Both the position numbers and the translations under genes were made by a program. Shown piece by piece: positions 23,401 to 36,200 of a stretch of DNA of 64,000 nt. This DNA is from Bugula neritina (Eukaryota; Bryozoa; Gymnolaemata; Cheilostomatida; Bugulidae). The notes beneath the pieces are model-generated. The model ran no database searches, had not been told where the DNA came from, and saw nothing but the letters and a program-made list of their open reading frames with translations. The first letter of the stretch is position 1. Every line of letters begins with the position of its first letter. The stretch is taken from positions 31,463,504 through 31,527,503 of the forward strand of contig OZ037765.1 of assembly GCA_964035545.1 (NCBI GenBank), read 5' to 3'.

Positions 23401-23612
23401 GAGAAGTTCCCGGAGACGTCCCCTTCTTGGAGAGTGTGGTTTCTTTTGCTCGGTACTGAACTTAAGCCAGAGTACTGACAGTCTATTTCATAGCGCTTTG
23501 CTAGAGGGTATTGGCATGCACATTTGGGCAGTGAGATGAGGTCGCAACTGGAGTCTGCATATCCAACTAGTGTTGCTAGCAATGTGAAGAGCAAAATGCT
23601 TCCTCGCCACAT
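20494..23612 (-). CDS. LRR single-pass transmembrane receptor-like protein
   Basis: Three exons (23612-21819, 21695-21463, 20677-20494) join in phase to give 736 residues. In order these encode a signal peptide (residues 1-20, MWRGSILLFTLLATLVGYAD) and an N-terminal cysteine cap (about 22-45). About 15 leucine-rich repeats follow (about 60-465), with LDLS-N and LNLNNNQISSL type cores. Then come a C-terminal LRR cap with LLLCDCDLLWLL and two later cysteines, and a beta-sandwich stretch resembling fibronectin III (about 530-615). A Thr/Pro-rich stalk precedes the transmembrane helix (about 645-669, IVLAVFLIIFIVLTVLFAVY). The cytoplasmic tail of about 67 residues is rich in Ser, Asp and Pro. A 3' splice site (TGCAG, exon start 23653) lies in the 5' UTR. 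The architecture recalls LRR adhesion/receptor families such as LRFN or LRIT, but I cannot assign an orthologue. Confidence 0.9.
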
Positions 23613-23653
23613 CTTTCACTCCCTCAGAACTCGATGGTAGAGAAATTCAAAAT

Positions 23654-26600
23654 CTGCAGAAATAAAAGCAATTATTAGATTTTCCACTAAACTCTGAATG
23701 AGCCTGAATTTTGAACACAAACTTTTCTATAAGCACATTAACATAAACTCTAAAACTTGGAGTTGCAGTTGTGAGAAATCTTGCAGGCTAGTTCACCTTA
23801 TCAGCAGTGCAATAAACGTCAAAGGTTAGTGCAAAAGGAGCATAGGTCTACATTACAGCCTCAACACCGATGTGATAAGGAAAGTTGCAGGTATAGTATA
23901 AATCAGCCACCTGTTGCCTAGTTTAGAAGACTAGACCTATAATAATAAACTCTTATCTTTCCTATTAAATTGAGACTAGGATCCCTTTCAATAGCTACAA
24001 TACAATGCATATTTCAACTCATGTTATCTAGAATGTAAATCTGCATGTAATGCTACACTAGTCTTATGTTTAGTGCTGAATCTGAACATTACAATCATTT
24101 GTCTCCCTAATTTGACTCCAGAAATTCCGATAACATCCAAACTATGTGTTGAAAAAAGTTGGTTGTTTTAGCAAATATGGCTCGGCTGAATGACTTATGC
24201 CCCTCCCCTTTTCACCCCTATCATGCAGTAACAATGGCCACCAAAGTTGCCGGCTGCGAGACAATTTTGCAGCAACAAGTCATTCATTATAACCATGAGT
24301 GAGGTTTTACTTCAATCTTCAGTTTATATCTGTGAGTAGCCAGCATTACTAGCTGATGAAATGAGACTACACATTATTGTCTATTTCATTTTGTGGTCTG
24401 GAGGCCAATAAAAGAGGCCACACTGTGGTCAGCAGCCAATGAAATGTGCATCAAGTTACAAGTAGCCGTATCGCGTATCGGTCGTCTGGTATACAGCAGA
24501 CGACTAGGCAGAGCGAAGAGTAGATAGCGTAACTACACGAGGCATTCCCTAATCACTTTATAATGTACTTTATATAGCAAAGACACTGTCTCCGGTCTAG
24601 GTCTAATCTGGTCAATGCATTACAGCTAATCAACTAGGATTAGTGAATATGAGTCAGTGTTTGCATGAACCAAGACATGTCATAAAATTTCACAACAAAA
24701 GTGCAATTGCTACATCTCAACATCAACTTTGATAAAGAATTATAGCGGATGAAGGCTGACCAGTGCTCGACCAGCCACTCGCTGAATAGATGCAAACTTG
24801 CACCAGATTTCTGCTTACTCCATAAACATGTATTACAATAATTCACTGTATATCACAACTTTCAGGTAAAACTAATGGAGTAGGTTCAGCAGCATACAGA
24901 CTTTAGTTCTGATAAGACTTTTTATTGAAATATGCAAAACAGTTCACTTATATAGATACATTTCCATTTGAACTTCTAGCAGGGGATGGAAGAGTAAAGG
25001 GGATGAATTGACGAAATGTGTTTATAATCATTGGCTAACAAATAAATACGTGACCTGGTTACCCTTGTGACTACGTAATTCACAGACATGTCAAGGTATG
25101 AATTCTCAGCTATATTACTGGTAAAGATTTGATTAGACCTAAAAGAGTGAACCCAGTTATGTTGGTTATGTCCAGCACTACATTCCCCCTTCCCCAATAT
25201 AATAGATTTCTATTGAGAATTTTATATTACTGCTCAACAACATTACGCAATATTCCAACAGATGCACAGCTGGATACTGAGTAGTGCTAAAGCCAAGTAT
25301 ATATTACTATGATGCTTCAGAGGTGGCATATGCTTATTTGATTCAACTTAAACTAAATCACAATAAATCAACTAGACTTTCTGAGTAAACATAGACAGGT
25401 TTTCACAGGTATGTAAATAATATTATGGAGTGCAGCAAGCCTGCCCCAACAAAATGGAGTATTAATGATATTGTATTTGGTAGTGATGGTACTTCATGCA
25501 CTGTTGTACAAGTACCTATTTAAATGCCACGGTCTGAACTAATAAATAAATCTACTAGAGAGATTACAGTGAACTCGAAAAGATTAGATATAATGCAAGA
25601 AGATGCCCTTGCGTGCCAACATATTGATATTCATATTATACTTGGTCCTGTACTGTATGCACAGGTGGCGATATAAGTAGCTAGAGTTGAGTCTGTAACT
25701 TCCTACAATATGTTTTACCTCATCAACGACTGTATCTGTATTCCTATATGCTGCCATAGATAATATGCCATATTTGCAATTTAGCTATTTTCAAATTTCA
25801 CTATTAAAAAGCTTGTGGCACTGGCTATGCACAAAAGTTAAAGCAAAGCAAAGGGTGTGACCCCCCCCCCCCCCAGTAATGTGCTTGAGTCCAACACTAA
25901 CTATACTAATATAGTAAGTCAAGAGTATACAAAACTCAGTATCAGTATGGCTGTTGAAATATAAATAGAAAACTCAATATAACCTTAACTGCAAGCATGT
26001 TAATATAACTTTACAGTTGTTAAAAATATATTGAGACAACTTGAAGTTCTGATCACTAATGGGTAGTGGCTAAGCCTAATGGTTAATGCATTTTATTTTT
26101 TATTTAGCCTTCAATTTTATGAGCTTAAGTTGAGGTATAACGTTTTATGAAATAGTTATATTTTTATTATACTGAATTTAATAGTAATTTTATGCTGTTG
26201 ATGGCCGAGAGAGTCAAAATGTGAATGGTTAATCACAATTGAAGTTAATACTCCTACTCCTAGTCAATGCCATAGTCAATGTCATACTGATACTTATCTA
26301 TGTAAGTTTGTACTGCCAGTTTATAATGTGAAGCATTGCCATATAAATTATATTAGCTAGTTTTGAAGTTGGTACATGTTAGCAACACCATGATTCATTG
26401 AATATATCACTTTAAGGTCAATACTCACAAATAGATCTTAATCTTTAGATGTAATCTCTATCTTGCAGTAACTCTAACTGTTATCCAAAAGCTTGGAGTT
26501 GAACCTGATATTTCTGAATTTCTGTTTTTTTGACCATTAAGTTTAACTTAGTATCTTTAGAAAGATTTAAATATTTCCCAGGTGCATAGACCACTATGTC

Positions 26601-27726
26601 CCTGTTGCCTACGATTTCTCCAAGTCCAAGAGCTTTCTGCTAGCTATTTTACAAAATAATCTATTTCAACACCACCATACAGTTATTGCTTCGATCTACA
26701 CATGTCGGTTGCATTGTTTGATTTCAAATTGACAGGTGCTTGCAAAGCCCCGCCTCATATCACACGTATCACGCCTTCTTGTAAACAGGAAATGGTGTAC
26801 TGACATAGCGTCAAACTTCAAAATACACAATCTAATAGTAACGTTACGCTCACATCTCAAATAATCGCATCGCCCATTAGTCAAAAGCTCTTTGAAAATC
26901 CATGGCTAAAATTTCTAAGAACTTCATCTACATGTACTTCTAGTGATCATCTACATCACTATTTTTTTCTCTGTAACTTTTAAAATACTTTTTTGTCCAT
27001 TACTTCGACTTTGAGTTTGACATTCAAATGTTTTATATTTAATTGATAAATAAATTATATATTAATATATTGCAATAGCAATTTGTATATGAATATTCAT
27101 GTTGATATTCATATTTTTGCTTGATATTTTTTATAAATGAAATATTTATATTATTTTAAAAATAATACCATTACTAATAGTAATGCTAATAGTAAATCAA
27201 AATGAAAATGTAATTAGTATTACTACAATATATATGTTTTATCAAACTGCGACTTAGTGTCACCTTGATAAAAATTAATCATTATAATATTAAATTATTA
27301 CTATTAGTATTAGTATTACTATTAGTATAATCGTATTACTATTGACATTGTATTACTATTAGTATTACTCACTATGACTATTATTAATAGTAATACTATT
27401 AGCCTTACTAATACTATTAATAATACTGTATTAGTATTATTACTAAACTTATAGTTATTACTTGATAGTTGATACTGATAGTTATACTTATGCTGGTTAT
27501 AACATTAACTAATAAACGATCACTCTGACTATGAGCATGAGACTCGGACTGGGTATAAAATTAAAAGTCAATGTGAATGCAGGATTTAGAATTCAAATAT
27601 TAGTTTACTTTTTAGTATACTAATACTGATTGATTTAATATAAGTATAATCATTTATATTGATATATTTGAAAAAAATTGAAATAAAATTAGTAATACTT
27701 ATTAATAGTGAATTGAGATAAACAAC
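23654..27726. other. Divergent intergenic region, LRR gene and DENND11
   Basis: About 4 kb without a supportable coding exon. It holds the promoters of two divergent genes and probably 5' UTR exons of the LRR gene. Notable contents are a 15-base C run near 25861 and an AT-rich TATTAGTATTACTATTAGTA simple-sequence stretch at about 27290-27450. Confidence 0.5.
27290..27450. repeat. TAATA/TTACTAT simple-sequence region
   Basis: Irregular repeats of ATTAGTATTACT and TACTATTAGTA lie upstream of DENND11. Similar stretches occur around 42450-42490 and 42715-42740 upstream of PHKB and FBXO47. Confidence 0.6.
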
Positions 27727-30700
27727 ATGAAAGATTCAGACGACTCTTCGGAAGTTGAACCTCTCGTTCCGGAATCAGAAACCGAATACCATGTTGATGT
27801 TGATGTTAGACAAACTAGTAGCATTAACGATAGAGCTTACTCCAGCGCAAATCAAGTTACGCCTCAACATTTTATTAGAGATCTCAAAGACTTAGAGATT
27901 GTAGCTATATTTGTGGTAGCTTTTGATACACGGCATGGTAAGCGCAATGTAACTTTGAAATGTTTTGTAATTTATTAGTCATATTCAGTTTAAATAAAAA
28001 ATTATGTTTAGTAAACCATCATATTTAATTTTAAACACATTGTATTATTATAACAGCCTTTTTAATAGTACCTCAATTCTTGTTAAAGTTTGCTCATGTT
28101 TTTGAAAAATGGCAAAAGTCAATCAACTTCTTTATAGTGCAGAAAAAATTCTACCAAAGAGTATCTTTTTTATAAAAAAATTATTAAACATATATGTTTC
28201 CGTCTCCACGTTCATATCTCTATGTTACACAGATCATCTTGAAACATTTACAAACAGTGTTGGACAGTTATAAATCTAGCTGTCTTGTAGGGAATGTGGT
28301 CGAATGGGCAAAACCAGAATTTATGAAGCAACAGTTGAGTGGACTGGAATTCAAAGCTATGCCTAGTGGAGCCCATAATATTGATAATGACACAGTGTAT
28401 GTTTTGTTGTTTTATAAATATTTAGTAATTTAATTTACATTGTTTTTACTTATTACCAATTTTTTATATTACTAATAATTGGTGTGTTTAGAATTTAGAT
28501 AGAAAGTACCAAATAATGCTATGATTTTGAAGCTAATAGCTGGTTATTTGTAACTTCTGTATTTGTCTATTAATATTCTCCACCGGTTTTAATGCTCAGA
28601 CAATGCAAGTTGTTTCACTACTATTGTGTTATATACCTGCAGATACCTGTACGATGCCAACCTTTACGGTGTGGCGTCTTACTCCAAGATGTTTGTACAG
28701 AATGCTGAAGAAAGAGGGGTGAGGATGAGATCTGTTGGCGTACTATTACATAATCATCATTTACTGCATGTGCATCAACATCAGCTCACCAACCTTGTCA
28801 GGTATGACTCATTTAACTCATACTAAATACACTTCCTACTAGCACTATATTCCCTCACTTAGTATGTCTGTTATTGCATGGTAACACTGTAAGGCTGTGA
28901 AAAGAGAAATATCTTGTCTTATCAACTCTATCGATAATGTTTGATGGTTTAAATCATGCTTGAAAATGGAGCTGCTGTATTATCAGGGAAACTAAAGAGA
29001 AAGAATACATAAATGTTTTTGTTGTAATCTGATAGTAAAATTTTGTAAGTTGTAGACTTTTTTCCAATTGTTTTTGTGTTGGTCATGTTTACTGTTGGCA
29101 CAGAATCAGTTAAAATTGGATGCCCTTTGTGACATCACCAATAGTCCAGCTGTGGTTTAATTTACCAATTTAGCATGTGTACCATACTAGACCAACAACC
29201 CTCACAGCTGGACCACGGCTACTCTCTATTATAGCAGTTTGAGTAGGGCCACACCTGTATTTTCCCAGGCGAAAATTTAAACCACAAGTAGAACAGGTGT
29301 CCACTGTAGCGTCAGTGAAATCGAAAAACTACTAGCTAATAATATTTGCGTTGAACTTTACTGCTCGCCTTGTTGCTATGGCTAGGGCGGGATAAATTAA
29401 GTTTTCATTTTTAAATCGCACTCGCTTTCAATAAAACGCAATTCATTGAAATGTAGCACTAAATTAAGAAAAGTGGGCTCGCTAAATAACAATTAGGAGA
29501 CGATTCGCACTTGCATTCAGAATGCTGAGCGACAAGTGCGAATATTTTCTCAACGCATACAGTGGACACCTTTGCTACTTGTGGTGCAAAGTTTCGCCTG
29601 CGAAAATACGCACCGTGTGGCACTACGCTTCAAGTTTTATTTTCAAGTATTGTATTTGCAGTGGTTCTGCTACATTACGTGGAGTTGTCACACCATAGTG
29701 CAGTCGGTTGTTTCCGACACGTACTGAGGCTATATTTCTATCATGTCAGTGTTGATATATTAAGTCAAGGAGTTGTATGAATCTCAGTAAATAGATTGGA
29801 AATGCATTATAACAGAATATTGCATATTCAAAGGTATGTACTAGAGAATCCCGGTGACTACACACAACTAGAAAAGTACTATCAGAGTTGGACTGGAGAC
29901 TATCTTATCACCAACTCTCACTATCTCTCATCACTCGATGTGAGTGTGCAGTCTGTCATTCAGTCCTTTATCATGTATCAACTTCTTTATACAGTTTGTG
30001 TGACTTATATGTATATACAACACCCAGTTGCTTGCAGTTCAAGAGTTCACATTCAAGATAAGTGCAAGGCAACACTGGTAGATCAACATCAATTGGTTTT
30101 GTGTTGTGTTGATAAGAATTTATTTTTAGCTGATTTATTTTTAGCTATGTTCTCTTTATTTAAAGTTTTTTGTTTAGTTCTGCAGAAAGTAAACTATTTT
30201 AAAATTTCCAGTTGAATACCAACAGCAGTATTGCTTGATGTTTGAAAACTTTTTTAAAATTAAATTTTTTTGTTAAAAAAATAATTGAATAATAATAATT
30301 GTATTATTAGCACATATAAGAAAAATAGAATGATCAACTATCAATGAATGCTAATGGTTATGAAGTAGCTGCATTCTCTACTACTGTTTATTGTAGTTAC
30401 GTTATCCTGGAAGATATTTTGAGAAATTGTTGTCTTCTCTTGGACCTTTACTGTTCACTCTATGGAAAGCTATGTTGTTACGGAAGAGACTGCTGTTCTA
30501 TTCACCTCCCCCTGCAGCTGACTTATGTCATTTGGGTTTGTAATCTGCTGCTTTACACTCTTTAAACTCTTTCAGTTAGATTTAGTAAATTGTGATAATT
30601 TAAATATGTATTGTAAACAATATAACCACATTTTATTTAGTATGAGTTTTGTTTACTTTAATTCAAGTGTTGTGTAAAGTGGTTGCTGAGAGGTAAGAGC

Positions 30701-32119
30701 TACTGTTTTGTAACAAAATTTGTCCTGTTGAGCTCAGATTGAATTATACTCTGATAACATGGGTTAGTGTAGTAAGGCTGTGATTGATTATTTTTGCTCC
30801 CTTAGATTATGGTGGTATGTATTATACTGGTTTATTCTCTAGTTGTTAAATATATATGTATATATATAATTGTTTTAGACTGTTATAGCTGCAGCTATAA
30901 ATCTTGTCATTGATGTCTCGTGTTTATCCAGATGTTGATTAGAACTTTCTAAAATTGCATAAATACTAGTAGTACCAAATACATTAGATTTAACAATTTT
31001 TTTATAATATTTTAGCAACTTATAACGGATATAAAACTAATATCCAGATTAACTTGTAAATCTCTGATTACTAAAATTACCCAGTCTCTGCATGATATGC
31101 TGGTGGATGCAGTTGCGTTATGTTCTGTATTGTAGTGTACTGTGCTAATTTCCTGTTGACTCACTCGGAGAAGCTGAGAGGAAACTCATGCCGTCCGTAT
31201 TACTTTGTGAACATAGCCGATACTAACATTCTGTCGAAGGAGTTGTCTTATATAGCTTGTAAGTCTGTGGAATACTAATAGTCATCTCAAACATGCATTG
31301 AGTATATCATTTTATTTTATTATAATACTTCCTCAGTTGAACATTTCAGTTGCAGCAGATAAACCTTGACTTTAGGTGAGCTAAAGCTTATGATAAACAC
31401 TATATTATAGCTTTTAGATGTTCTTTGTCAATACAGTTGCCTTTGAAGTTGCTAGATACATTTGCCTTCTAAGTTGCTAGATACATTTGCCTTCTAAGTT
31501 GCTAGATATAATGTCACAATAAAATAATCTGTGTTTAGGTACAACAGAGAAGGTAATGGAGACCAAGTCTGATATATACGACCTTTACATAGACAATGGT
31601 GCCGTAACTATCACTTCTGATAAACTGAAATCACTCCTTCGAGTTACTAAAGGGGATAGAATTCGTCTCGGCCGTCTATACTCCGCCATCAGGTACTTGG
31701 GCAGTGAGAAACTTGAGTTTTGAAAATTGTTTTACTTTTACCAAAGAATACAAGTAGGTCTAGTTGATTAATTTCATTACAGATTAGATCAGCTGTGTTA
31801 GAATAATGACTTCATAAAGAGCAGGTAACCGTCTTCAGATTAGTCTATAGAATAGTCTATGTGTTGCAGACAACCTGTATCATGTGATGACACGCCCATG
31901 ACAGTGGAAGACAATTTCTACACATTCTTCAGTCAACTGAATCGAGACATAGCCACTAGAATAAATAGACTAAGTATCTCAGACGAGTGTAGACTTAGCT
32001 CACAGGACTTGTCGGACATGGGGCTACACTCTAGTGATTCCCCTTTTCTCAATCACCTATTGGAGAGCCTTGATTTAGATATGGTTGTGAGTTGTAGCTG
32101 CTGCTCATTTATACAGTAA
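27727..32119 (+). CDS. DENND11: DENN domain-containing protein 11 (LCHN)
   Basis: Eight exons (27727-27937, 28291-28396, 28643-28801, 29834-29939, 30397-30535, 31136-31258, 31539-31692, 31870-32119) join in phase to give 415 residues, against about 455 in human. Diagnostic blocks follow the family in order: IVAIFVVAFDTRHG then NVVEWAKP, GLEFKAMPSGAH, ERGVRMRSVGVL, LLRKRLLFYSPPP, YYFVNIAD, SYIACTTEK and DLYIDN. A carboxy-terminal VEDNFYTFF helix follows. DENN proteins typically act as exchange factors for Rab GTPases; LCHN is linked to neurite growth in mammals. The start ATG at 27727 opens an acidic N-terminal segment. It converges with PHKB, with stop codons 1.16 kb apart. Confidence 0.95.
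29107..29225 (-). mobile_element. Degenerate SINE in a DENND11 intron
   Basis: The minus strand starts with a head-like GAGTAGCCGTGGTCC. It later carries the family body GGTGATGTCACAAAGG then GCATCCAATTTTAA. It is clearly more diverged than the copies at 514 and 3735. Confidence 0.6.
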
Positions 32120-33275
32120 ACTGGAGAACTTGTCATGTGGACAGTACAATCATGCTATGTGGGGCAGACTTAGCACGCCCCCAACTAATGTAATAACAAA
32201 GAAGTAGAAGAGTGAAGGCTATTTACACCATTCTATATATACATATATTCTTATAGTTGTTGGTACTTGATATCAGCCTTATATTCTGCTATTATTTTGT
32301 CCATATTTTTTTATGTTGTTTTAAATTTTGTCACTAGACAAGCTACAGTGCCCATTCCAACTGGTGGAGGTGCTAAATGCATTTTAAGTGGTTCTACATT
32401 TAGGAACTAGGGAAGGATTTTGTATTTTCATAAATATATATTATATTATTAATTTTATGGTCTATTATTAAAATTATTGCTGCACCATGTTAGTAAAATT
32501 GTTTTATACTATGAATGGTATTAACTTATTAGGTGCAAGTTTATAATTAAAGCTGTTAAATACGCATAACAAAACTCTGTTGAGTGGCAATTCTTTTTTT
32601 ATAACAAAACCCGGGGTGTTTCACAGGCAATAATTTGAACAGCTGTAAAGATTAGAGGGCAATGATTGGCTACTAGTCAAGCATACGTCTGCTAATGAAA
32701 TGGTTGGTTATTTTCCTTTTTGTTTCTATCATAATGAAGATGAGTAATTCAGAAAACTGTTCAGTTCATCAGACACTCATATTATTTTATTTGAACTTTT
32801 TATTAAATATTGAGATATAATTTTAAAAAATTATTAACAAATTATCAAAATATATATGTGTTACTCAAATTAATATAAATATGGTGACATAAATATAATA
32901 AATAAACTACGGAAGAGCAGCAGTGATCTCGTAATTTACATGCGGAGATATCTATGATTGCTAGAACTTAGAAGTTTCCAAAAATAAAATAATTGGGAAC
33001 AACACAAGTAGAAAAAGTACTGTATAATTTATCTTGACAATAGGGAAATGTACACTAAAAAATGCCGCGATATTTCATAAACTAGTAGAACTTCTAAAAG
33101 AGTTCAGAGTTGGGGATAACGTTTCCCATCTACAAAGTTCAATCCGGATTTTACCATTATTCTCAAACAATTTATGAAATAAACAACATCAAAATGTTTC
33201 CAGCTGAATGCAACTATTCAAGAGAGAGATTCAAAACTTGAAACCACAGTGTGCAGCATGATAAAACTGTTACAG
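32120..33275. other. Convergent intergenic spacer, DENND11 and PHKB
   Basis: AT-rich sequence containing the two 3' UTRs. AATAAA occurs on the plus strand near 32899, and TTTATT (AATAAA on the minus strand) occurs near 32786 and 32799. The 3' ends may therefore interleave. No coding exon is seen. Confidence 0.5.
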
Positions 33276-36200
33276 CTACATAAAGCTGCAATCACTTCTG
33301 GAGATACCAGTGTCTAAGAGCTGCAAGCACACTGCTTTAGCTATATAACTGTGAGTACCATCAACCACATCAGATGGGGTGTTGTAGAAAGCCACCCTAA
33401 CTTTATCATCTGATTCTGTAGACTTTGTTTGAGCTTTAAACAATGAGATTGCCTGGGCTAGAATCTTTTCAACAATGATGGCATTCTCAAAACTGACTTC
33501 AGGGTTTCTCTCCAATATCACGGCAACCACTGTCAGCACCTGCATCAATATGAGCTGTATTAAAACTTTGCTGGAATTTAAAATAAATACATATTAATTT
33601 GAAGTTCTTTAAATGATGTTTGCCAAAGCATTTGCTATTCGTATTCATACATACAACAAGTAAGAGATTTGAAGGCTAAGAATGATCATGAAACGTCCAA
33701 TTATTTGTGTAAAAAGCTTTATAACCATGTGAAGAACTTATATCACTAGAAGTAGCAGCCGAACAACTATAGTAATACTTGCAAATGCATCTTTAATTAT
33801 TCACAGCAATAATTAGCTTCAAGTAAGGCTGAAATAACAACTGATTACCAACCTCTACCACTACATGACGATGAACTGGGTCTCTTACAACGCTGAGCAT
33901 ATCTTCAACGAGTACGGCAAAATTCATCTCCTCTACAGTGAGGTGAGACAGAGTGGGTTGCTGGGGTAAATGATAGTCGTAGAGTTGTATTCCCTTACTT
34001 GACCTCTCCAACAAGTACCACAACTTTCCGTAGAAGTTATCAGGTACTGAGCCTAGAGATCCCAGCAGGTCCCTTTTCCAAATCACTGGTCTAAATGAAT
34101 AGTTGATATTAACTTTAAATAACTCTTGCATAGTAATCAGTAACATCTGATGGTGTATTTATGCATGACATAAAAGTTTTCTTTGTCAACCAACTCATAA
34201 AAAATAGTGTGTGTATGCTTGTTTGTATCCTTTGAATCTCACAGAGCTGCACAAATTTTTAGTTTCACTAAAGATTCCAATTATGGACAAACAACTCTTT
34301 GTGTTGGAAAACAAAGACAGCACAAACAATGAGGTGTAGAGATCTTGGTAAACCAACCTGAGAGGGGTAGAGGTCTTGGAGTATTGGAGGAGTTGGAGCA
34401 AGAGTTTATCAACAGAACTCGGAGACAAGGAGTAGACTGAGAGTCCTGGGGTGTCACAGGCTAACGTCATCTGCGTGGCGTGGACTATCCAACTATAGAG
34501 GATATGACATAATGTATACACCCAGCACACCCAACACGTACACATAAGTACAGTGTACAGATAACATTCGGCTGTACATATTATTTGCTACTAACCCTAG
34601 TCTGAGCTTGAGAATTCCATCAAATAGTTTAGGACGGGTGGCGCTCAACTGCCCCAACAATAGTATGAGTTCTTGTTGGAGCACAGTCTCTCTGGGTTCC
34701 AAAGGCTGGCAGAGTCTGTATAGTTTGTCTCCGATAGCTGAAGGGTTGATAGGTTTACTAATAACTTCCTCCTCACCAGAAAACAACCCGAGTGCTACTA
34801 ACTTGCCACTAACAAGTAGGGTGGTAATTGAGGGGGCAAGGCTGTCTGTTACTTTCAAAGTCAAAGCAGAACACAGTCTAACGACTGACCTGAAACCGAC
34901 ATACTGTTTCTATAAGCCAATAGCAATTGCTTTAACTAGAAGATGTTTTATTTAAACTATAGACCAGCAAACCCTATAACTACAGATTAAAATTGACATA
35001 GAAACAACATTTCAATAGCCAATGAGAAGCTGTGCTTATATCTACTAACCAATCAGGAGTAGAGCTGTGACTGGCTTGCATTCTGATATTCTCTAGTAAG
35101 CTGCATATAGTGCTGCCATCCACCAGATACTCTGTGCCGTGTCTTTGTGACAGCAGCCTTAGTGATTGGCTCTTTATACTGATGTCTTCAGTTGACTGGT
35201 AGACATCAAGTAGCTTCCTGTCAGTGTAACTACTCATATCCTACATCAACATCAATATGGAATCTTGTCACCATATACTCAAAATGGGCTTTTAGCTTCA
35301 TATCCTGAATTTAGTGAAACCATATGATACCTCTTTTGAGACTTTAGTAATCATACAGTTGAAAGTCAATGAGAAAAAACCCATGCACGTTTATAGTTGT
35401 TATCCCTGTGAGAAACCCCTGATGGAAAGGGTTTTTTATTAAACCAGGCTAAGGACTTATTCACATGTGGCACAGAAGCAATTATGACTGGATACTCTTC
35501 TTAACATCACCAATGGCCTTTACTGGGGTTTAAACATCAACCAAATTACATATGGGTTAACTTGAAAGGCTTTTAATGTCCAACATATTATTAGAAAACA
35601 TAAACAAAAAGTTTATGTAAAGTTGCTCCTAAACTCTACTGAAGTGGTAACAAAGAATGACATGCCTCGGCAGGTGGCAGCACCCGACACACCCTCTCAG
35701 GAGACAGATTGACCCTGAGTTCAGATGTGCTGCTAGTATCTCGCTCCTTTATGCTCTTGAAGTTGAGCTCATCTTTGTTATTGCTCTGCTCACTGAGGTG
35801 GGTAAGGAAATCAAGGTGCTCTTTGGTGCCAGAAGATACTAAACTCTGCAACATTCACGTTATAAATTACTGGAAGCGGGATTTTTGTTGAAAAAAGAAA
35901 GCTGATGATAATCATCTGAAAATCATTTTTTCCTGTGCACAATCAGTTACAAAAATAATATAACATTGTAGGCAAATTTAGGACAAGACATCATTATTTG
36001 GTTTTATATTTAAAAAAACTCAACAATTTTATGTGAAAAAGATTGAAAGCTATCATTGATGTCTATTGCAATACCACAAAAGTATAATCATCTAGTAGGG
36101 TTAACCTAGAAGTTAACTAGAAGTAAAATGAACAATGGACACATTCCAGGGCAGCGTGTTATTTAAATTGCAAGCTCTTGGTAGTAGACAACATACTTAT

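Noticed and set aside
34608-34955. 115-codon plus-strand open frame
   Set aside because: Antisense shadow of PHKB exon 34596-34889.
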